This document shows positions 17,901 to 27,354 of a DNA stretch of 64,000 nucleotides, in pieces. The DNA lies in NCBI RefSeq assembly GCF_001544515.1, contig NZ_FCOL02000013.1, forward strand, positions 1-64,000, in the 5' to 3' direction. Position 1 is the first letter of the stretch; the number at the start of each line of letters is the position of its first letter. Below the pieces are notes generated by a model, which made no database searches, was not told the origin of the DNA, and saw only the letters and a list, made by a program, of their open reading frames with translations. The stretch is from Caballeronia terrestris (lineage in GTDB: Bacteria > Pseudomonadota > Gammaproteobacteria > Burkholderiales > Burkholderiaceae). The translations under genes and the position numbers were made by a program.

Positions 17901-18498
17901 GCGTTACGGACGACTGGTCGCGCAGGTTCGCACGGCGGAGGCGGAACTCGGTTCAAACGACGGGCAGTATCCGCTGTCGGAAGCCGTCGCGAAGAATCTG
18001 CACAAGCTGATGGCGTACAAGGACGAGTACGAAGTCGCGCGTCTTTATGCCGATCCGGCTTTCGTGGAGAAGCTGAAGGGCAGCTTCGAAGGCGACTGGA
18101 AGATCAAGTTCCATCTCGCGCCGCCCGCGTTCTCGAAGAAGGACGCGAAGGGGCATCTGGTCAAGAAGCAGTACGGCCAGTGGGTGCTGCCCGCGATGCG
18201 CGTGCTCGCGAAGCTGAAGTTCCTGCGCGGCACGGCGCTCGATGTGTTCGGCAAGACGGAAGAGCGACGGATGGAGCGGGCGTTGATCGTCGAGTACGAG
18301 GCGCTCGTGAAGGAACTGATCGCCGGGTTGACGCTGCCGAAGCTCGCGCTTGCAATCGAACTCGCGAGTCTGCCCGATTCGATGCGCGGATACGGTCACG
18401 TGAAGGACAACAACGTGCAGGCCGCGAAGACGAAGTGGAACGCGCTGCTGGCTCGCTGGCGCGAAGGACAAAACGGCGAGGCGCGGCAAGTGGCTTGA
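14908..18498 (+). CDS. indolepyruvate:ferredoxin oxidoreductase, fused subunits
   Basis: A 1196-residue fusion of the alpha and gamma parts of 2-ketoacid oxidoreductases. The first half has the pyrimidine-binding TPP domain and the core domain (GDGTYFHSGL near 528-537). Around 655-710 a Cys-rich segment (CEGCGDCSVKSNC, later CNKDYSC, FCPSF) can bind Fe-S clusters. The gamma domain starts near 750 (LVTGVGGTGVVTIG), and a C-terminal DUF6537-like region completes it. Such enzymes oxidatively decarboxylate aryl pyruvates from aromatic amino acids to acyl-CoA, which suits the neighbouring hpd and paa genes. The exact substrate (indolepyruvate or phenylpyruvate) is inferred from family. Confidence 0.88.
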   Translation: MNAPLNAEQRASLEAALKSVTLDDKYTLERGRAYMSGIQALVRLPMLQQERDKAAGLNTAGFISGYRGSPLGGLDQSLWKAKKHLAAHGVVFQPGVNEDLAATAVWGSQQVNLYPSAKYDGVFSMWYGKGPGVDRSGDVFKHGNSAGSAPNGGVLVLAGDDHAAKSSTLAHQSEHVFKACGLPVLFPSNVQEYLDFGLHGWAMSRYSGLWVAMKCVTDVVESSASVDIDPHRTKIVIPTDFAIPDGGLNIRWPDPPLVQEARLLDYKWYAALAYVRANKLDRIEIDAPNARFGIMTAGKAYLDVRQALADLGLDDETCARIGIRLYKVGCVWPLEAQGAHAFAHGLEEILVVEEKRQILEYAIKEELYNWPDAQRPRVYGKFDEKDGAGGEWSVPMGNWLLPAHYELSPAIIAKAIATRLDKLDLPAEVRARIATRIAVIEAKERALAKPRVEAERKPWFCSGCPHNTSTNVPEGSRAMAGIGCHYMTVWMDRSTSTFSQMGGEGVAWIGQAPFTNDKHVFANLGDGTYFHSGLLAIRAAIASKTNITYKILYNDAVAMTGGQPVDGVLTVPQITHQLAAEGASKIVIVTDEPEKYSANVGLAPGIDVHHRDKLDDVQRELREIAGTSILIYDQTCATEKRRRRKRGAYPDPAKRVVINEAVCEGCGDCSVKSNCLSVEPLDTEYGTKRQINQSTCNKDYSCLNGFCPSFVTVEGGQLKKPKASSVAGDAMPAVPEPDLPEIARPYGVLVTGVGGTGVVTIGALLGMASHLEQKGVTVLDVTGLAQKGGAVMSHVQIANKPGDIHATRIAMGEADLVIGCDAIVTASDECGSRMQPNHTRVVVNSAQTPTAEFIKNPNWRFPGASAEADIRAAAGEHVAMVDANQFSVALLGDAIYTNPFVLGYAWQRGWVPLRHESLVRAIELNAVQVEKNLAAFEWGRRAAHDVEAVRRIVNSQGSGAAQGGTSKIIALHTPKALDKLIEKRLAYLADYQNEAYAARYGRLVAQVRTAEAELGSNDGQYPLSEAVAKNLHKLMAYKDEYEVARLYADPAFVEKLKGSFEGDWKIKFHLAPPAFSKKDAKGHLVKKQYGQWVLPAMRVLAKLKFLRGTALDVFGKTEERRMERALIVEYEALVKELIAGLTLPKLALAIELASLPDSMRGYGHVKDNNVQAAKTKWNALLARWREGQNGEARQVA

Positions 18499-18522
18499 TT
18501 TTTTGTTGGCTTTGGTAAGTAG

Positions 18523-18557
18523 AAAGGGCGGTCCGTGTTGCGGACCGCCCTTTTTTT
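18523..18557 (+). terminator. rho-independent terminator after the oxidoreductase
   Basis: Stem AAAGGGCGGTCCG / CGGACCGCCCTTT (13 pairs) with a five-base loop, then a T-run. The A-rich start means it may also stop transcription of the adhesin gene that ends at 18576 on the minus strand. Confidence 0.9.
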
Positions 18558-18575
18558 GCCAGCGTCGGACGCTTG

Positions 18576-21500
18576 TTAGAACTCGTAGCCCATTTGCGCG
18601 CGTACGCCCGTCTGACCGTGGCCCGTGACAGAGAGCGCACCGTTGATCAGCCACTGGCCGTCACGCGAGCGATATGTGGCGCCCGCACCGACCGCGCTGT
18701 AACCCGCATAGTTGCCGATGCCGGCTGCCACCACCGTCCTGCCCGCCTCGCGCGGCGCGATGCTCGGCATCGCCATCGCGGCTGCGATGCCCGAGAAGGC
18801 GTTGCGCTGCAAGGTCGAAATGCTCCCACCGAGATCGTTGCGCAACGCGTTCATCTGGTTGACGTTCGTCGCGTCCGTGCCGTTCATGCCCGGTGCGACA
18901 TTCGTCAGACGGCGCTCGCTGCCTGACGAACCAATCGACACAGTATTGTCCTGATCCGCGACGGAGCCCGCGCCGAGCGCAACCGAATTGTTGCCACTCG
19001 CCCTGGAATTGGCGCCGATGGCAACCGCGTCCGTGCCGCTGGCAATCGGCACCGGCGCATTCGACGAGTTCACCGCGACGTAGTCGAGTCCGCCCTTCTG
19101 AAAGTTACTAACAAGGCCCGCATATTCGTCGAGCTTCGAATCGGTCGCGTTCAGTTGACGGCCGTTGACGGCGTCCGTGCTGGCGGCGGAAAGCTCGCCG
19201 TCCTTCACATTGGTCAGTTGCACGCCGTCCGTGACGGCCGCGTCCTTGCCGCCGAGCGTGACTTTCTGATGATCGGTCGAATCGTAGGCGACAGCGTTCG
19301 ACGCCACTTCCGATACATTCGCCAGATCGCCCTTGATCGACGCGATATCGGTCGTGTTCTTCGTCACGCGGCCGTCGAGGTTGTCGATGGCCGCGCCCAC
19401 GCTGTGCACCTGGGTGCCGCCGACGTTGTAGGTCGGCGCGCTCACGCCACCCTTGGCATCGACGCCTGCGCCGCCGCCGAGCGCCGCCGCGATCGTCGAC
19501 GATGCGTTGAACAGTTGTGAGCCGTTGAGCGCATCCGTGCTCGCCGCGCTCACGGCGCCGTTCGCCACGCCGGTGACGACGCGCGGGCCGGCCGTGCCCG
19601 CGACGCTGATCGTGCCGCCGTCGGTCATCCCGCCGATGCTGATGATGCGCGTCTTCAGATCCTGCCGGACGATGCCGACCTGACCGGTTGCCACGTCGTT
19701 TGTCCAGGTGTTGACGGTGGTCGTGAGGTTGCCTATGTCCGTCGTGTTCTTCGCGACCTTCTCGCTGGTCGCGAAGAGTTGCGAACCGTTGACGGCGTCC
19801 GTGCTGTCGGCCTTCAGTGCGCCGGCTTTCACGTTCGTCAGGATCACGGGCGTTCCCGCATTGCCGAAGGTGACCCTGTCGTGTGCCGCGCTGTCATACT
19901 TGACGGTGTCGCCCGAAAGCGATGCGAGACCCTGATTCGTTTCGAACAGTTGGGCGCCGTTGACGGCATCCGTGCTCGATGCGCTGAGCGCGGCCTTTTT
20001 CACGTTCGTCAGGGCGACTGGCGTTCCGGCGTTGCCGAGCGTCACCTTGTCGTGGGCCGTGGTGTCGTATTTGACGGCCACGCCCGAGAGTGCGGTGAGT
20101 TCGTCGTTCGTCCTCGCGACGTTCTGGTTCGTGTCGTGCAGTTGCGAGCCGTTCACGGCGTCGGTGCTTGACGCAGAGAGCGCGCCCGCCTTGATGTTCG
20201 TCAGGGCTACCGGCGCATTGGCGATTCCGAACGTCACCTTGTCGTGCGCCGGAGTATCGTACTTCACGCGATCCTGAAGGCCGCTGTCGAGCGCGGTGAT
20301 CGCCGAACCGACGTCGTTTTGCTGGCCGCCATTCGCGGCGTATGCGGGCGCTTGAACGCTGCCGTCGCCGTTGATCTTCGCGCCGCCGCCCAGCAACGAA
20401 GCCACCGTTTCCAGTTGCGTCGCGGTGCGCGTCACGTCCCGGTTCGTCGCGAAGAGTTGCGAGCCGTTGACAGCGTCGGTGCTCGTGTCGCTGAGTGCGC
20501 CGGCCTTCAGTTTGGTGAGGGTCGTGCCCACCGTGCCGCCGCCCAGCGTGATTTTGCCGAGCGTAGCGTCGTCGTAAGCGACGAGCGAATTGGTCGCGTT
20601 GCCGGATGCGTCGAGCTTCAGCCCCGTGCTCTTCAATTGGGCGATGTTCGCGACGTCGGTGTCCTGCGTGCCCTTCGCCACGTTGACAATCTGGCGTTGC
20701 GCCGTGGCTGAGCCCACGGAAACGCTGTCGGCGCGGTCCGCAACCGAACGGGTGCCGATCGCAACTGCGCCCTTTGCGCTCGCTGTAGCGGCGGGCCCGA
20801 TCGCCATCGAGCGCTCGACCAGTGCGCGAGAATCGGACCCAATTGCGACGGAGGCCTCCACGCCTCCAGTGGAATCGGCGACCGCATTGCCGCCGACCGC
20901 CAGGCTTCCGGCGCCGGTGGCCGTCGCGCCGTCGGTGCTGCCCGCAGCGTCATTGGCTGCGAGGTACTTGTTCTTGGACGCGCTAACCTTTGTCGCGAGG
21001 TCATGGAGCTGCGAGCCGTTGACGGCATCGGTGCTGGTTGCGCTGACGTCGCCCGCCTTGACGAACGTGATCGTGCGCTGTTGCGATGTGCTGCCGACCG
21101 AAACCGTGTTGGCAGTTGCCGCCACCGACCCGGCGCCGAGCGCGACGGAATTGCTCTGCGAGGCGGTTGCACCGTGACCAAGGGCAAGCGCATCGGCAGC
21201 CGAAGACGTTGAGTGCGCACCGACCGCGACAGCACCCGGCGCGCCGGTCACGATGCCCGAAATGTTGACCGAATCGGACGAATTGGACGTACCCGTGCCG
21301 CCGTAGGGATTGAAGGCGAACGAGTTGGCCGACTTGGTCACCGTGCCGCCGTTCGGGGCAAAGAAAACGGTTTGCGCGGAACCCGCATCGAGCGTGAGGA
21401 AGTTGCTTCCCAGCACCACGGAGTTCAACGCATCGTTGGTAATTTGCGATCCGATGGAGACGGCGTCATTCACCGTGCTCTTGACCGTGTCACCGATTGC

Positions 21501-21749
21501 GAGCGAATTGTTCTCCCCGATCGAGGCCGCATTCTCGCCGATAGCGACATTATTCGTACCTGTGGAGACGCTGTTACCTATCTGCACTGGGCTGGCGATC
21601 GCGCTTTTCGCTCCGCTCAAAGCAACCAATGACAAAGCAACGACCTTCGCCGCGCGTCCGCTACGCTTACCGCGCGCAGGCCCTTGCTCCGATATAGCAA
21701 CCCAAGCGCCCAGCGCCTCATTCCACACCGACTTGTATACCTTGTTCAT
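18576..21749 (-). CDS. YadA-like trimeric autotransporter adhesin 1
   Basis: A 1057-residue surface protein. It starts with the extended signal peptide region (MNKVYKSVWNEALGAWVAIS) typical of large autotransporters. The passenger has YadA-head heptad-like repeats (AVAIG, SVALG motifs), then a stalk with seven connector motifs of the form STDAVNGSQL, and coiled-coil segments. The last 75 residues are the trimeric beta-barrel anchor, ending GVRAQMGYEF with a terminal Phe. Such proteins mediate adhesion, autoaggregation or serum resistance. The ATG at 21749 is chosen because the signal begins there. Three stalk modules at about 19800-20275 are strongly alike. Confidence 0.93.
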   Translation of the reverse strand: MNKVYKSVWNEALGAWVAISEQGPARGKRSGRAAKVVALSLVALSGAKSAIASPVQIGNSVSTGTNNVAIGENAASIGENNSLAIGDTVKSTVNDAVSIGSQITNDALNSVVLGSNFLTLDAGSAQTVFFAPNGGTVTKSANSFAFNPYGGTGTSNSSDSVNISGIVTGAPGAVAVGAHSTSSAADALALGHGATASQSNSVALGAGSVAATANTVSVGSTSQQRTITFVKAGDVSATSTDAVNGSQLHDLATKVSASKNKYLAANDAAGSTDGATATGAGSLAVGGNAVADSTGGVEASVAIGSDSRALVERSMAIGPAATASAKGAVAIGTRSVADRADSVSVGSATAQRQIVNVAKGTQDTDVANIAQLKSTGLKLDASGNATNSLVAYDDATLGKITLGGGTVGTTLTKLKAGALSDTSTDAVNGSQLFATNRDVTRTATQLETVASLLGGGAKINGDGSVQAPAYAANGGQQNDVGSAITALDSGLQDRVKYDTPAHDKVTFGIANAPVALTNIKAGALSASSTDAVNGSQLHDTNQNVARTNDELTALSGVAVKYDTTAHDKVTLGNAGTPVALTNVKKAALSASSTDAVNGAQLFETNQGLASLSGDTVKYDSAAHDRVTFGNAGTPVILTNVKAGALKADSTDAVNGSQLFATSEKVAKNTTDIGNLTTTVNTWTNDVATGQVGIVRQDLKTRIISIGGMTDGGTISVAGTAGPRVVTGVANGAVSAASTDALNGSQLFNASSTIAAALGGGAGVDAKGGVSAPTYNVGGTQVHSVGAAIDNLDGRVTKNTTDIASIKGDLANVSEVASNAVAYDSTDHQKVTLGGKDAAVTDGVQLTNVKDGELSAASTDAVNGRQLNATDSKLDEYAGLVSNFQKGGLDYVAVNSSNAPVPIASGTDAVAIGANSRASGNNSVALGAGSVADQDNTVSIGSSGSERRLTNVAPGMNGTDATNVNQMNALRNDLGGSISTLQRNAFSGIAAAMAMPSIAPREAGRTVVAAGIGNYAGYSAVGAGATYRSRDGQWLINGALSVTGHGQTGVRAQMGYEF

Positions 21750-21987
21750 TGCCCGATACCTGTTGAGATTAGCGATCGACGTACAGTGACGCGCTATCTC
21801 GTCACGACCTAGCCAACGCAAGATCGCGAATTTACTCAGCCCGGCCAACGGGTTTAACCAGTTTTATCCGAATTGTTGCAGTTGTTGTCAATTGGTTGCT
21901 GCCTCAAAAAACTACATGCACCCAATTGATTCGCGCTTTTTCTTGAGATTTCGTCAGACAGTACGACAAAGGAACAAGCCCTAGAAG

Positions 21988-22011
21988 AACGGCCCCGTTT
22001 TTGGGGCCGTT
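21988..22011 (-). terminator. hairpin between the two adhesin genes
   Basis: Stem AACGGCCCC / GGGGCCGTT with a six-base loop, followed on the minus strand by CTTCT. It lies 72 bp past the stop of adhesin 2 and likely terminates it. The rest of the 333-bp gap (21750-22082) is A/T-richer than its surroundings and must hold the promoter of adhesin 1, but I cannot pick one with confidence. Confidence 0.6.
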
Positions 22012-22082
22012 ACTAGACAGCACACGACGCTAGGCGCCGTGCCATCACCAGCACATCACTGGCTCGCATCCCATCCGCACAG

Positions 22083-24467
22083 TCAAAACTCGTACCCCAC
22101 CTGCGCACGGACGCCGGCATCGCCGTGACCGGTCGACGAAAAGCCGCCATTGAGCAGCCACGCACCGTCGCGCGAACGATACGTCCCGCTTACACCCACC
22201 GCGCTATAACCCTTGCAGCTGCCGATACCCACCGCCACAACAGTATTGCCCGCCTCACGCGGTGTCATGTTCGGCATGGCCAGTGCCGAAGCCACACCGC
22301 CGAACGCCGCCCGCTGGTTCGCCAGCACCGAATTGCGAACATCATTGAGCTGATTCACATTCGCGGCATCAGTGCCCGCCTTGCCCGGCGCAAGGTTCGT
22401 GATGCGACGCTCGTTGCCCTCTGAACCGACCGACACGGTATTGGGCTGATCCGCAACCGAGTTCGCACCGAGCGCAACCGAGTTGTCGCCCGTCGCCTTC
22501 GAATTCGAACCGAGCGCAACGGCGTCCTTGCCAGTTGCCGTTGGCAGCGGTGAACCCTTCTCCGAATTGATCGCGAGGTATTCGCTACCCGTCGAAATGT
22601 TGTTCACGATGCTTTCGTACTGGTCGATGCGCACGTTGGTCGCATTCAACTGCGCGCCGTTGATGGCATCCGTGCTGGTCGCCGAGAGTTCGCCGGCCTT
22701 CACGTTCGTGAGTTGCACGCCTTCGCCGCCGGCTGCATCGGTGCCCCCGAGCGTCACCTTGTCGTGCGCGTCGGAGTCGTACTTCACGGCGTTCTTCGAG
22801 GCTTCGTTGACGGTCGTAGTGATCTGTGTCACACGGCCGTCGATGTTGCTGAGGGCCGTACCGACGTCGTGCGTATCGACTCCGCCGACGTGGTAGGTCG
22901 GCGGCGTCACGCCACCGTTCGCATCGATGCCCGCGCCGCCGCCCAGCGCAGTCGCGACGCTGCTCGCCGTGTTGTGCAGTTGCGAGCCGTTGATGGCCTG
23001 CGTGCTCGTCGCCGACACTTCACCGGCTGCGACGCCGCTCACGACGCGGTTGCCCGCCGTGCCCGTCAGGCTGATCGACGTGCCGTCTGTCTTGGCGCCG
23101 ATCGTGATCTCGCGCGACACTTCGTCCTGCGCGATCAATCCGGAAGACTTGTTGATGTTGTTGATCGTGTTGTTGATGTTGGTGATGTCGCCAGTGTTCT
23201 TGTTGACTTGCTCATTCGTCGCGTACAACTGAGCACCATTGACGGCTTCCATGCTAGTCGAGCTGAGCTTGCCGGCCTTGACCTTGTCGATCGTCGTACC
23301 GTTCACACCACCTAACGTCACCGAGTTCATCGTCTTGTCGTCGTAGGCGACGAGCGCGTTTGTGAAATTGCCGCTCGCGTCCGTTTTGATGCCTGCCTCC
23401 TTCAGTTGGCTCAGGTTGATCGCGTCCTGGTCGGCCGTGGCCTTGGCGACCTTGTGGATCTGCGTGCCGTTCGCCCCTTCCAGCGTCACCGAATCCTTCT
23501 TCGTCTTGTCGTCGTAGGCCACGAATGCGTTCGTGACGTTGCCGCTTGCATCCGTCTTGACGCCCGCATCCTTTAATTGACTCAGGTTGATCGCGTCCTG
23601 GTCGGCCGTGCCCTTGGCGACCTTGTGGATCTGAGTGCCGTTCGCCCCTTCCAGCGTCACCGAATCCTTCTTCATCTTGTCGTCGTAGGCCACGAACGCG
23701 TTCGTGATTGCGCCGTTTGCGTCCGTCTTGGCGCCGACATCCTTCAACTGGCTTAGGTTGATCGCGTCCTGATCCGCCGTGCCATTTGCGACCTTGTGGA
23801 TCTGCGTGCCGCCCGTGCCTTCAAGCGTCACCGACGTCTTGCCCGGCCCATCGTACTTCACGGCGTTCTCGAGGCCTTTGTCGATTTCGTCGATCGCGTC
23901 GTCGACGGTATGCACAGGCTTGCCGCCAACCGTGAACGTCGGCGGCGTAACGGTGCCGGTCACCGGATCGATGGTCGTCCCGCCGCCCAATGCGTCCGTC
24001 ACCACTTTCAACTGATTGACGTTGACGGCATCCAGGCCATCGGTGCCCGCCTTGACCTGCGCGATCTGACGGTTGCCCACGGCAACGGTGTTCGCACGAT
24101 TAGCGACTGAATTACTACCAAGCGCAACTGAATTGGCAGCGCCAGCGGATGCGGACGCACCGAACGCGATGGCACCGACCGCAGTGGACTTAGCCAAGTG
24201 GCCGATTGCGATGGCATCGTTGCCGAGCGGGTTGGAGTCCACGACCGCCACAGAGCCGATACCGATTGCGAGATCATGAAGGCCATCGGCGGATCCGGTG
24301 GTGAACGCAGCCGTTGCCGTCCCTGATGTCCCAAACATCAATGCTGCCGCCACCGCGACCGCCTTCAACGAAGTGCTCGCGCGCTTCCCGCGCGCTGCGC
24401 TGAGTTCCGACGTTGCAATCCAGACGCCCAGCGCGTCGCTCCAAATCGATTTGAAAAACCTGTTCAT
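22083..24467 (-). CDS. YadA-like trimeric autotransporter adhesin 2
   Basis: A 794-residue trimeric autotransporter. N-terminal extended signal peptide (MNRFFKSIWSDALGVWIATS), a short YadA-head region (AIAIG, SVALG repeats), and a stalk with connector motifs plus three consecutive 56-57-residue modules that share SVTLEG, GTQIHKVA and DQDAINLSQLK. The C-terminal anchor ends GVRAQVGYEF and is very similar to that of adhesin 1 (shared MTPREAG/IAPREAG and TGHG segments). The pair probably arose by duplication, with divergent passengers. Membrane location: outer membrane, passenger on the cell surface. Confidence 0.93.
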   Translation of the reverse strand: MNRFFKSIWSDALGVWIATSELSAARGKRASTSLKAVAVAAALMFGTSGTATAAFTTGSADGLHDLAIGIGSVAVVDSNPLGNDAIAIGHLAKSTAVGAIAFGASASAGAANSVALGSNSVANRANTVAVGNRQIAQVKAGTDGLDAVNVNQLKVVTDALGGGTTIDPVTGTVTPPTFTVGGKPVHTVDDAIDEIDKGLENAVKYDGPGKTSVTLEGTGGTQIHKVANGTADQDAINLSQLKDVGAKTDANGAITNAFVAYDDKMKKDSVTLEGANGTQIHKVAKGTADQDAINLSQLKDAGVKTDASGNVTNAFVAYDDKTKKDSVTLEGANGTQIHKVAKATADQDAINLSQLKEAGIKTDASGNFTNALVAYDDKTMNSVTLGGVNGTTIDKVKAGKLSSTSMEAVNGAQLYATNEQVNKNTGDITNINNTINNINKSSGLIAQDEVSREITIGAKTDGTSISLTGTAGNRVVSGVAAGEVSATSTQAINGSQLHNTASSVATALGGGAGIDANGGVTPPTYHVGGVDTHDVGTALSNIDGRVTQITTTVNEASKNAVKYDSDAHDKVTLGGTDAAGGEGVQLTNVKAGELSATSTDAINGAQLNATNVRIDQYESIVNNISTGSEYLAINSEKGSPLPTATGKDAVALGSNSKATGDNSVALGANSVADQPNTVSVGSEGNERRITNLAPGKAGTDAANVNQLNDVRNSVLANQRAAFGGVASALAMPNMTPREAGNTVVAVGIGSCKGYSAVGVSGTYRSRDGAWLLNGGFSSTGHGDAGVRAQVGYEF
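23352..23861 (-). repeat. three tandem 168-171 bp modules inside adhesin 2
   Basis: Consecutive in-frame units at 23694-23861 (168 bp), 23523-23693 and 23352-23522 (171 bp each). They encode 56 or 57 residues beginning VxYD and containing SVTLEG and DQDAINLSQLK. The two 171-bp units are the most alike; the third has drifted. Exact phase preservation and high identity make this a place where recombination could change stalk length. Confidence 0.85.
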
Positions 24468-24721
24468 GTTGAAATTCCGCGAGAGTTGACGTGGCTGACC
24501 GGACGCGCATCATTGCCTCGGACAACGGCCTAAGGATCCCGAACAAATACTGACGCACGCCCTAAAAGGGAACAATCCCGAACTCTACGCAGCAAGGAAA
24601 CAAAATCGAACCAGAATCGTCCTAATCACGAGACAACTTTTGTAAGGATGGCAAATGATCCTCAACCATGAGAACAACGCTGTCCGATTCAATCTGTTAT
24701 CCAGACGACCCACAAAAAAAA

Positions 24722-24756
24722 GCGGCCCGGAATTAACCGGGCCGCCCTTTTTTGCT
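24722..24756 (-). terminator. terminator after maeB
   Basis: Stem GCGGCCCGG / CCGGGCCGC with a six-base loop; on the minus strand it is followed by a run of T residues (plus-strand A-run 24713-24721), and T residues also flank the other side. It serves maeB, which ends at 24805. The remaining 24468-24712 contains the promoter region of adhesin 2; no clear consensus promoter was recognised. Confidence 0.85.
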
Positions 24757-24804
24757 TCTGTGCGGCATCCGGATGTCATCCGGATGCCAAATCAATTTAC
24801 CTCA

Positions 24805-27084
24805 TCACATCGCCGCTTTCACTCGCGCTCCCGCCGACGCCACCGCCGTCATGTTGATGATCCGCCGCACGGTCGCCGCCGGCGTCAAAATATGCACCGG
24901 CTTGTCGGTGCCGAGCAGGAACGGCCCGACCGTCACGCCTTCGCCGCTCACCATCTTGAGCAGGTTGTACGCGATGTTCGCCGCCTCGACGTTCGGCATG
25001 ATCAGCAGGTTCGCCTCGCCGTGCAGCGAAGTGCCCGGGAACGCGGACTTGCGCACTGCCTCCGACAAAGCCGCGTCGCCGTGCATTTCGCCATCGACTT
25101 CGAGATGCGGCGCACGTTCCGCGATCAGCTTGCGCGCCGCGGCCATGCGCTTCGCGGAAGCCGTCGGCACGCTGCCAAAATTCGAGTTCGACACGAGCGC
25201 CACCTTCGGCTGGATGCCGAACTTCTCGATTTCGCTCGCCGCGAGAATCGTCATGTCGGCGAGCTGCTCGGGCGTCGGCTCTTCGTTGACGTACGTATCG
25301 CTGATGAAGAGATTGCGCCCCTGCAGCATCAGCAGGTTCATCGCGGCGAAGTTCTGCACGCCCTTCGCCTTGCCCAGCACCTGCTCGATGAACTTGAGGT
25401 GATCCTGATACGTATCGATCAGGCCGCAAATCATCCCATCGGCGTCGCCCATATGGACGAGGATCGCGCCGATCAGCGTGTTGAACTTGCGCAGCGCCGC
25501 CTTCGCGCTCTCCGGCGTCACGCCGTTACGCGCCGCGATGCTATGATATTCCTGCCAGCTTTTCTGATAGCGCGGATCGTCCTCGGGATTGACGATCTCG
25601 AAGTCGACGCCAGGCTTCAGCTTCGAGCCCATCTTCTTCAGCCGCATCTCGACGACCGCCGGACGCCCGATGATAATCGGCTTCGCGATCTTCTCGAGCA
25701 GCACGAATTGCGCGGCGCGCAGCACGCGCTCGTCCTCGCCCTCCGCGAACGCGATGCGCGCAGGCGCCGCCTTCGCCGCCTGGAACACCGGCCGCATCAC
25801 CATGCCCGTGCGATACACGGTCGTGCTGAGTTCCTCGCGATAGGCGTCCATGTCGTGGATCGGACGCGTTGCGACGCCCGAATCCATCGCGGCCTGCGCG
25901 ACGGCCGGCGCGATCTTGATGATCAGGCGCGGGTCGAACGGCTTCGGAATCAGGTACTCGGGGCCGAATTCGAGCGAATGGCCTTCGTAGGCTTTCGCGA
26001 CCTCATCGCCCTGGTCGGTTTCCTCGGCGAGTTCCGCGATCGCGCGCACGCACGCGAGCTTCATCTCTTCGGTGATCGTGGTCGCGCCGACGTCCAGCGC
26101 GCCGCGGAAGATGAACGGGAAGCACAGCACGTTATTGACCTGGTTCGGATAGTCCGAACGGCCCGTCGCGATGATGCAGTCCGGGCGCACCTTCTTCGCT
26201 TCCTCCGGACGGATTTCCGGCTCCGGATTGGCGAGCGCGAGGATCAGCGGCTTGTCGCCCATCGTCGCGACCATCTCGGCTTTCAGCACGCCCGCGCTCG
26301 AGCAGCCGAGGAACACGTCGCAGCCGTGCATCGCGTCGGCGAGCGTGCGCGCGTCGGTTGTCGCCTGATAGCGCTCCTTCGACGCATCCAGGTTGCCGCG
26401 CCCTTCGAAGATCACGCCCTTCGAATCGACGACGAGCGTGTTCGACTTCTTGAGGCCGAGGTCGACGAGCAAATCGAGACACGCGATTGCCGCCGCGCCT
26501 GCGCCCGAGCAGACGAGCTTCACCTCGTCGAGCTTCTTGCCGACCACTTTCAGGCCGTTGAGAATCGCCGCCGACGCGATGATCGCCGTGCCGTGCTGGT
26601 CGTCGTGGAAGACGGGGATCTTCATGCGCTCGCGCAGCTTCTTCTCTATATAGAAGCACTCCGGCGCCTTGATGTCCTCCAGGTTAATGCCGCCGAGCGT
26701 CGGCTCGAGCATCGCAATCGCTTCGACGAGCTTGTCCGGGTCGGTCTCGGCGAGTTCGATGTCGAACACGTCGATGCCCGCGAACTTCTTGAACAGACAC
26801 CCCTTGCCTTCCATCACCGGCTTGGCGGCGAGCGGCCCGATGTTGCCGAGCCCGAGCACGGCCGTGCCGTTCGTCACGACGCCGACGAGATTGCCGCGCG
26901 AGGTGTACTTCTGCGCGTCGAGCGGTTCGTCGAAGATCGCCATGCACGCGGCCGCGACGCCCGGCGAATACGCGAGCGAGAGGTCGAGCTGGTTGGAGAG
27001 CGGCTTGGTCGGCGTGACGGAAATCTTGCCGGGCTTCGGGTTCTGGTGATACGCGAGGGCGCTTTGCTTCAGTTGTTCGTCCAT
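24805..27084 (-). CDS. maeB: NADP-dependent malic enzyme with C-terminal phosphotransacetylase-like domain
   Basis: A 759-residue enzyme of the MaeB type, which decarboxylates malate to pyruvate with NADP. N-terminal malic domain with [11 protein letters not shown] and KPVMEGKG (catalytic Tyr and Lys regions, within residues 35-95), NAD(P)-binding domain with [13 protein letters not shown] near 195-207, and a C-terminal PTA-like domain from about 430 that usually has an allosteric rather than catalytic role. Length is normal for the family. Monocistronic, with a terminator at 24722. Confidence 0.95.
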   Translation of the reverse strand: MDEQLKQSALAYHQNPKPGKISVTPTKPLSNQLDLSLAYSPGVAAACMAIFDEPLDAQKYTSRGNLVGVVTNGTAVLGLGNIGPLAAKPVMEGKGCLFKKFAGIDVFDIELAETDPDKLVEAIAMLEPTLGGINLEDIKAPECFYIEKKLRERMKIPVFHDDQHGTAIIASAAILNGLKVVGKKLDEVKLVCSGAGAAAIACLDLLVDLGLKKSNTLVVDSKGVIFEGRGNLDASKERYQATTDARTLADAMHGCDVFLGCSSAGVLKAEMVATMGDKPLILALANPEPEIRPEEAKKVRPDCIIATGRSDYPNQVNNVLCFPFIFRGALDVGATTITEEMKLACVRAIAELAEETDQGDEVAKAYEGHSLEFGPEYLIPKPFDPRLIIKIAPAVAQAAMDSGVATRPIHDMDAYREELSTTVYRTGMVMRPVFQAAKAAPARIAFAEGEDERVLRAAQFVLLEKIAKPIIIGRPAVVEMRLKKMGSKLKPGVDFEIVNPEDDPRYQKSWQEYHSIAARNGVTPESAKAALRKFNTLIGAILVHMGDADGMICGLIDTYQDHLKFIEQVLGKAKGVQNFAAMNLLMLQGRNLFISDTYVNEEPTPEQLADMTILAASEIEKFGIQPKVALVSNSNFGSVPTASAKRMAAARKLIAERAPHLEVDGEMHGDAALSEAVRKSAFPGTSLHGEANLLIMPNVEAANIAYNLLKMVSGEGVTVGPFLLGTDKPVHILTPAATVRRIINMTAVASAGARVKAAM

Positions 27085-27354
27085 GATTAGCCTAGAGACG
27101 TTGGAGATTTTTCGAATAGGGGCCTCGCTGCCTTGACGCAGCCGCGGGGTGTCAATCGTGGATCGATCGTACGGCGGCGCCCGGCACGCCTTGTAAGGCG
27201 CGGCATCTCACCGATGCGGATGACAGCGGCGGACGGAGCTTTTTTTGGGAGAATTAGTGTACACCCCGCGCATTGAATGACGCGAAGCAGCATTCGCCGC
27301 AAAGCGATGGGCGAAACCCTTAGCCAGCGTGCTTTCGTGCGACGAAAGCCGCGC

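Noticed and set aside
1098-26653. Octamer CTATATAG occurring at 1098, 5960 and 26646, in a GC-rich genome
   Set aside because: Two of the three lie inside coding sequence as Tyr-Ile codons and there is no shared position relative to genes, so chance and codon use explain it better than a signal.
24655-27090. 811-codon plus-strand frame opposite maeB
   Set aside because: Same shadow effect; no start context, Arg-rich sequence and no recognisable domain.
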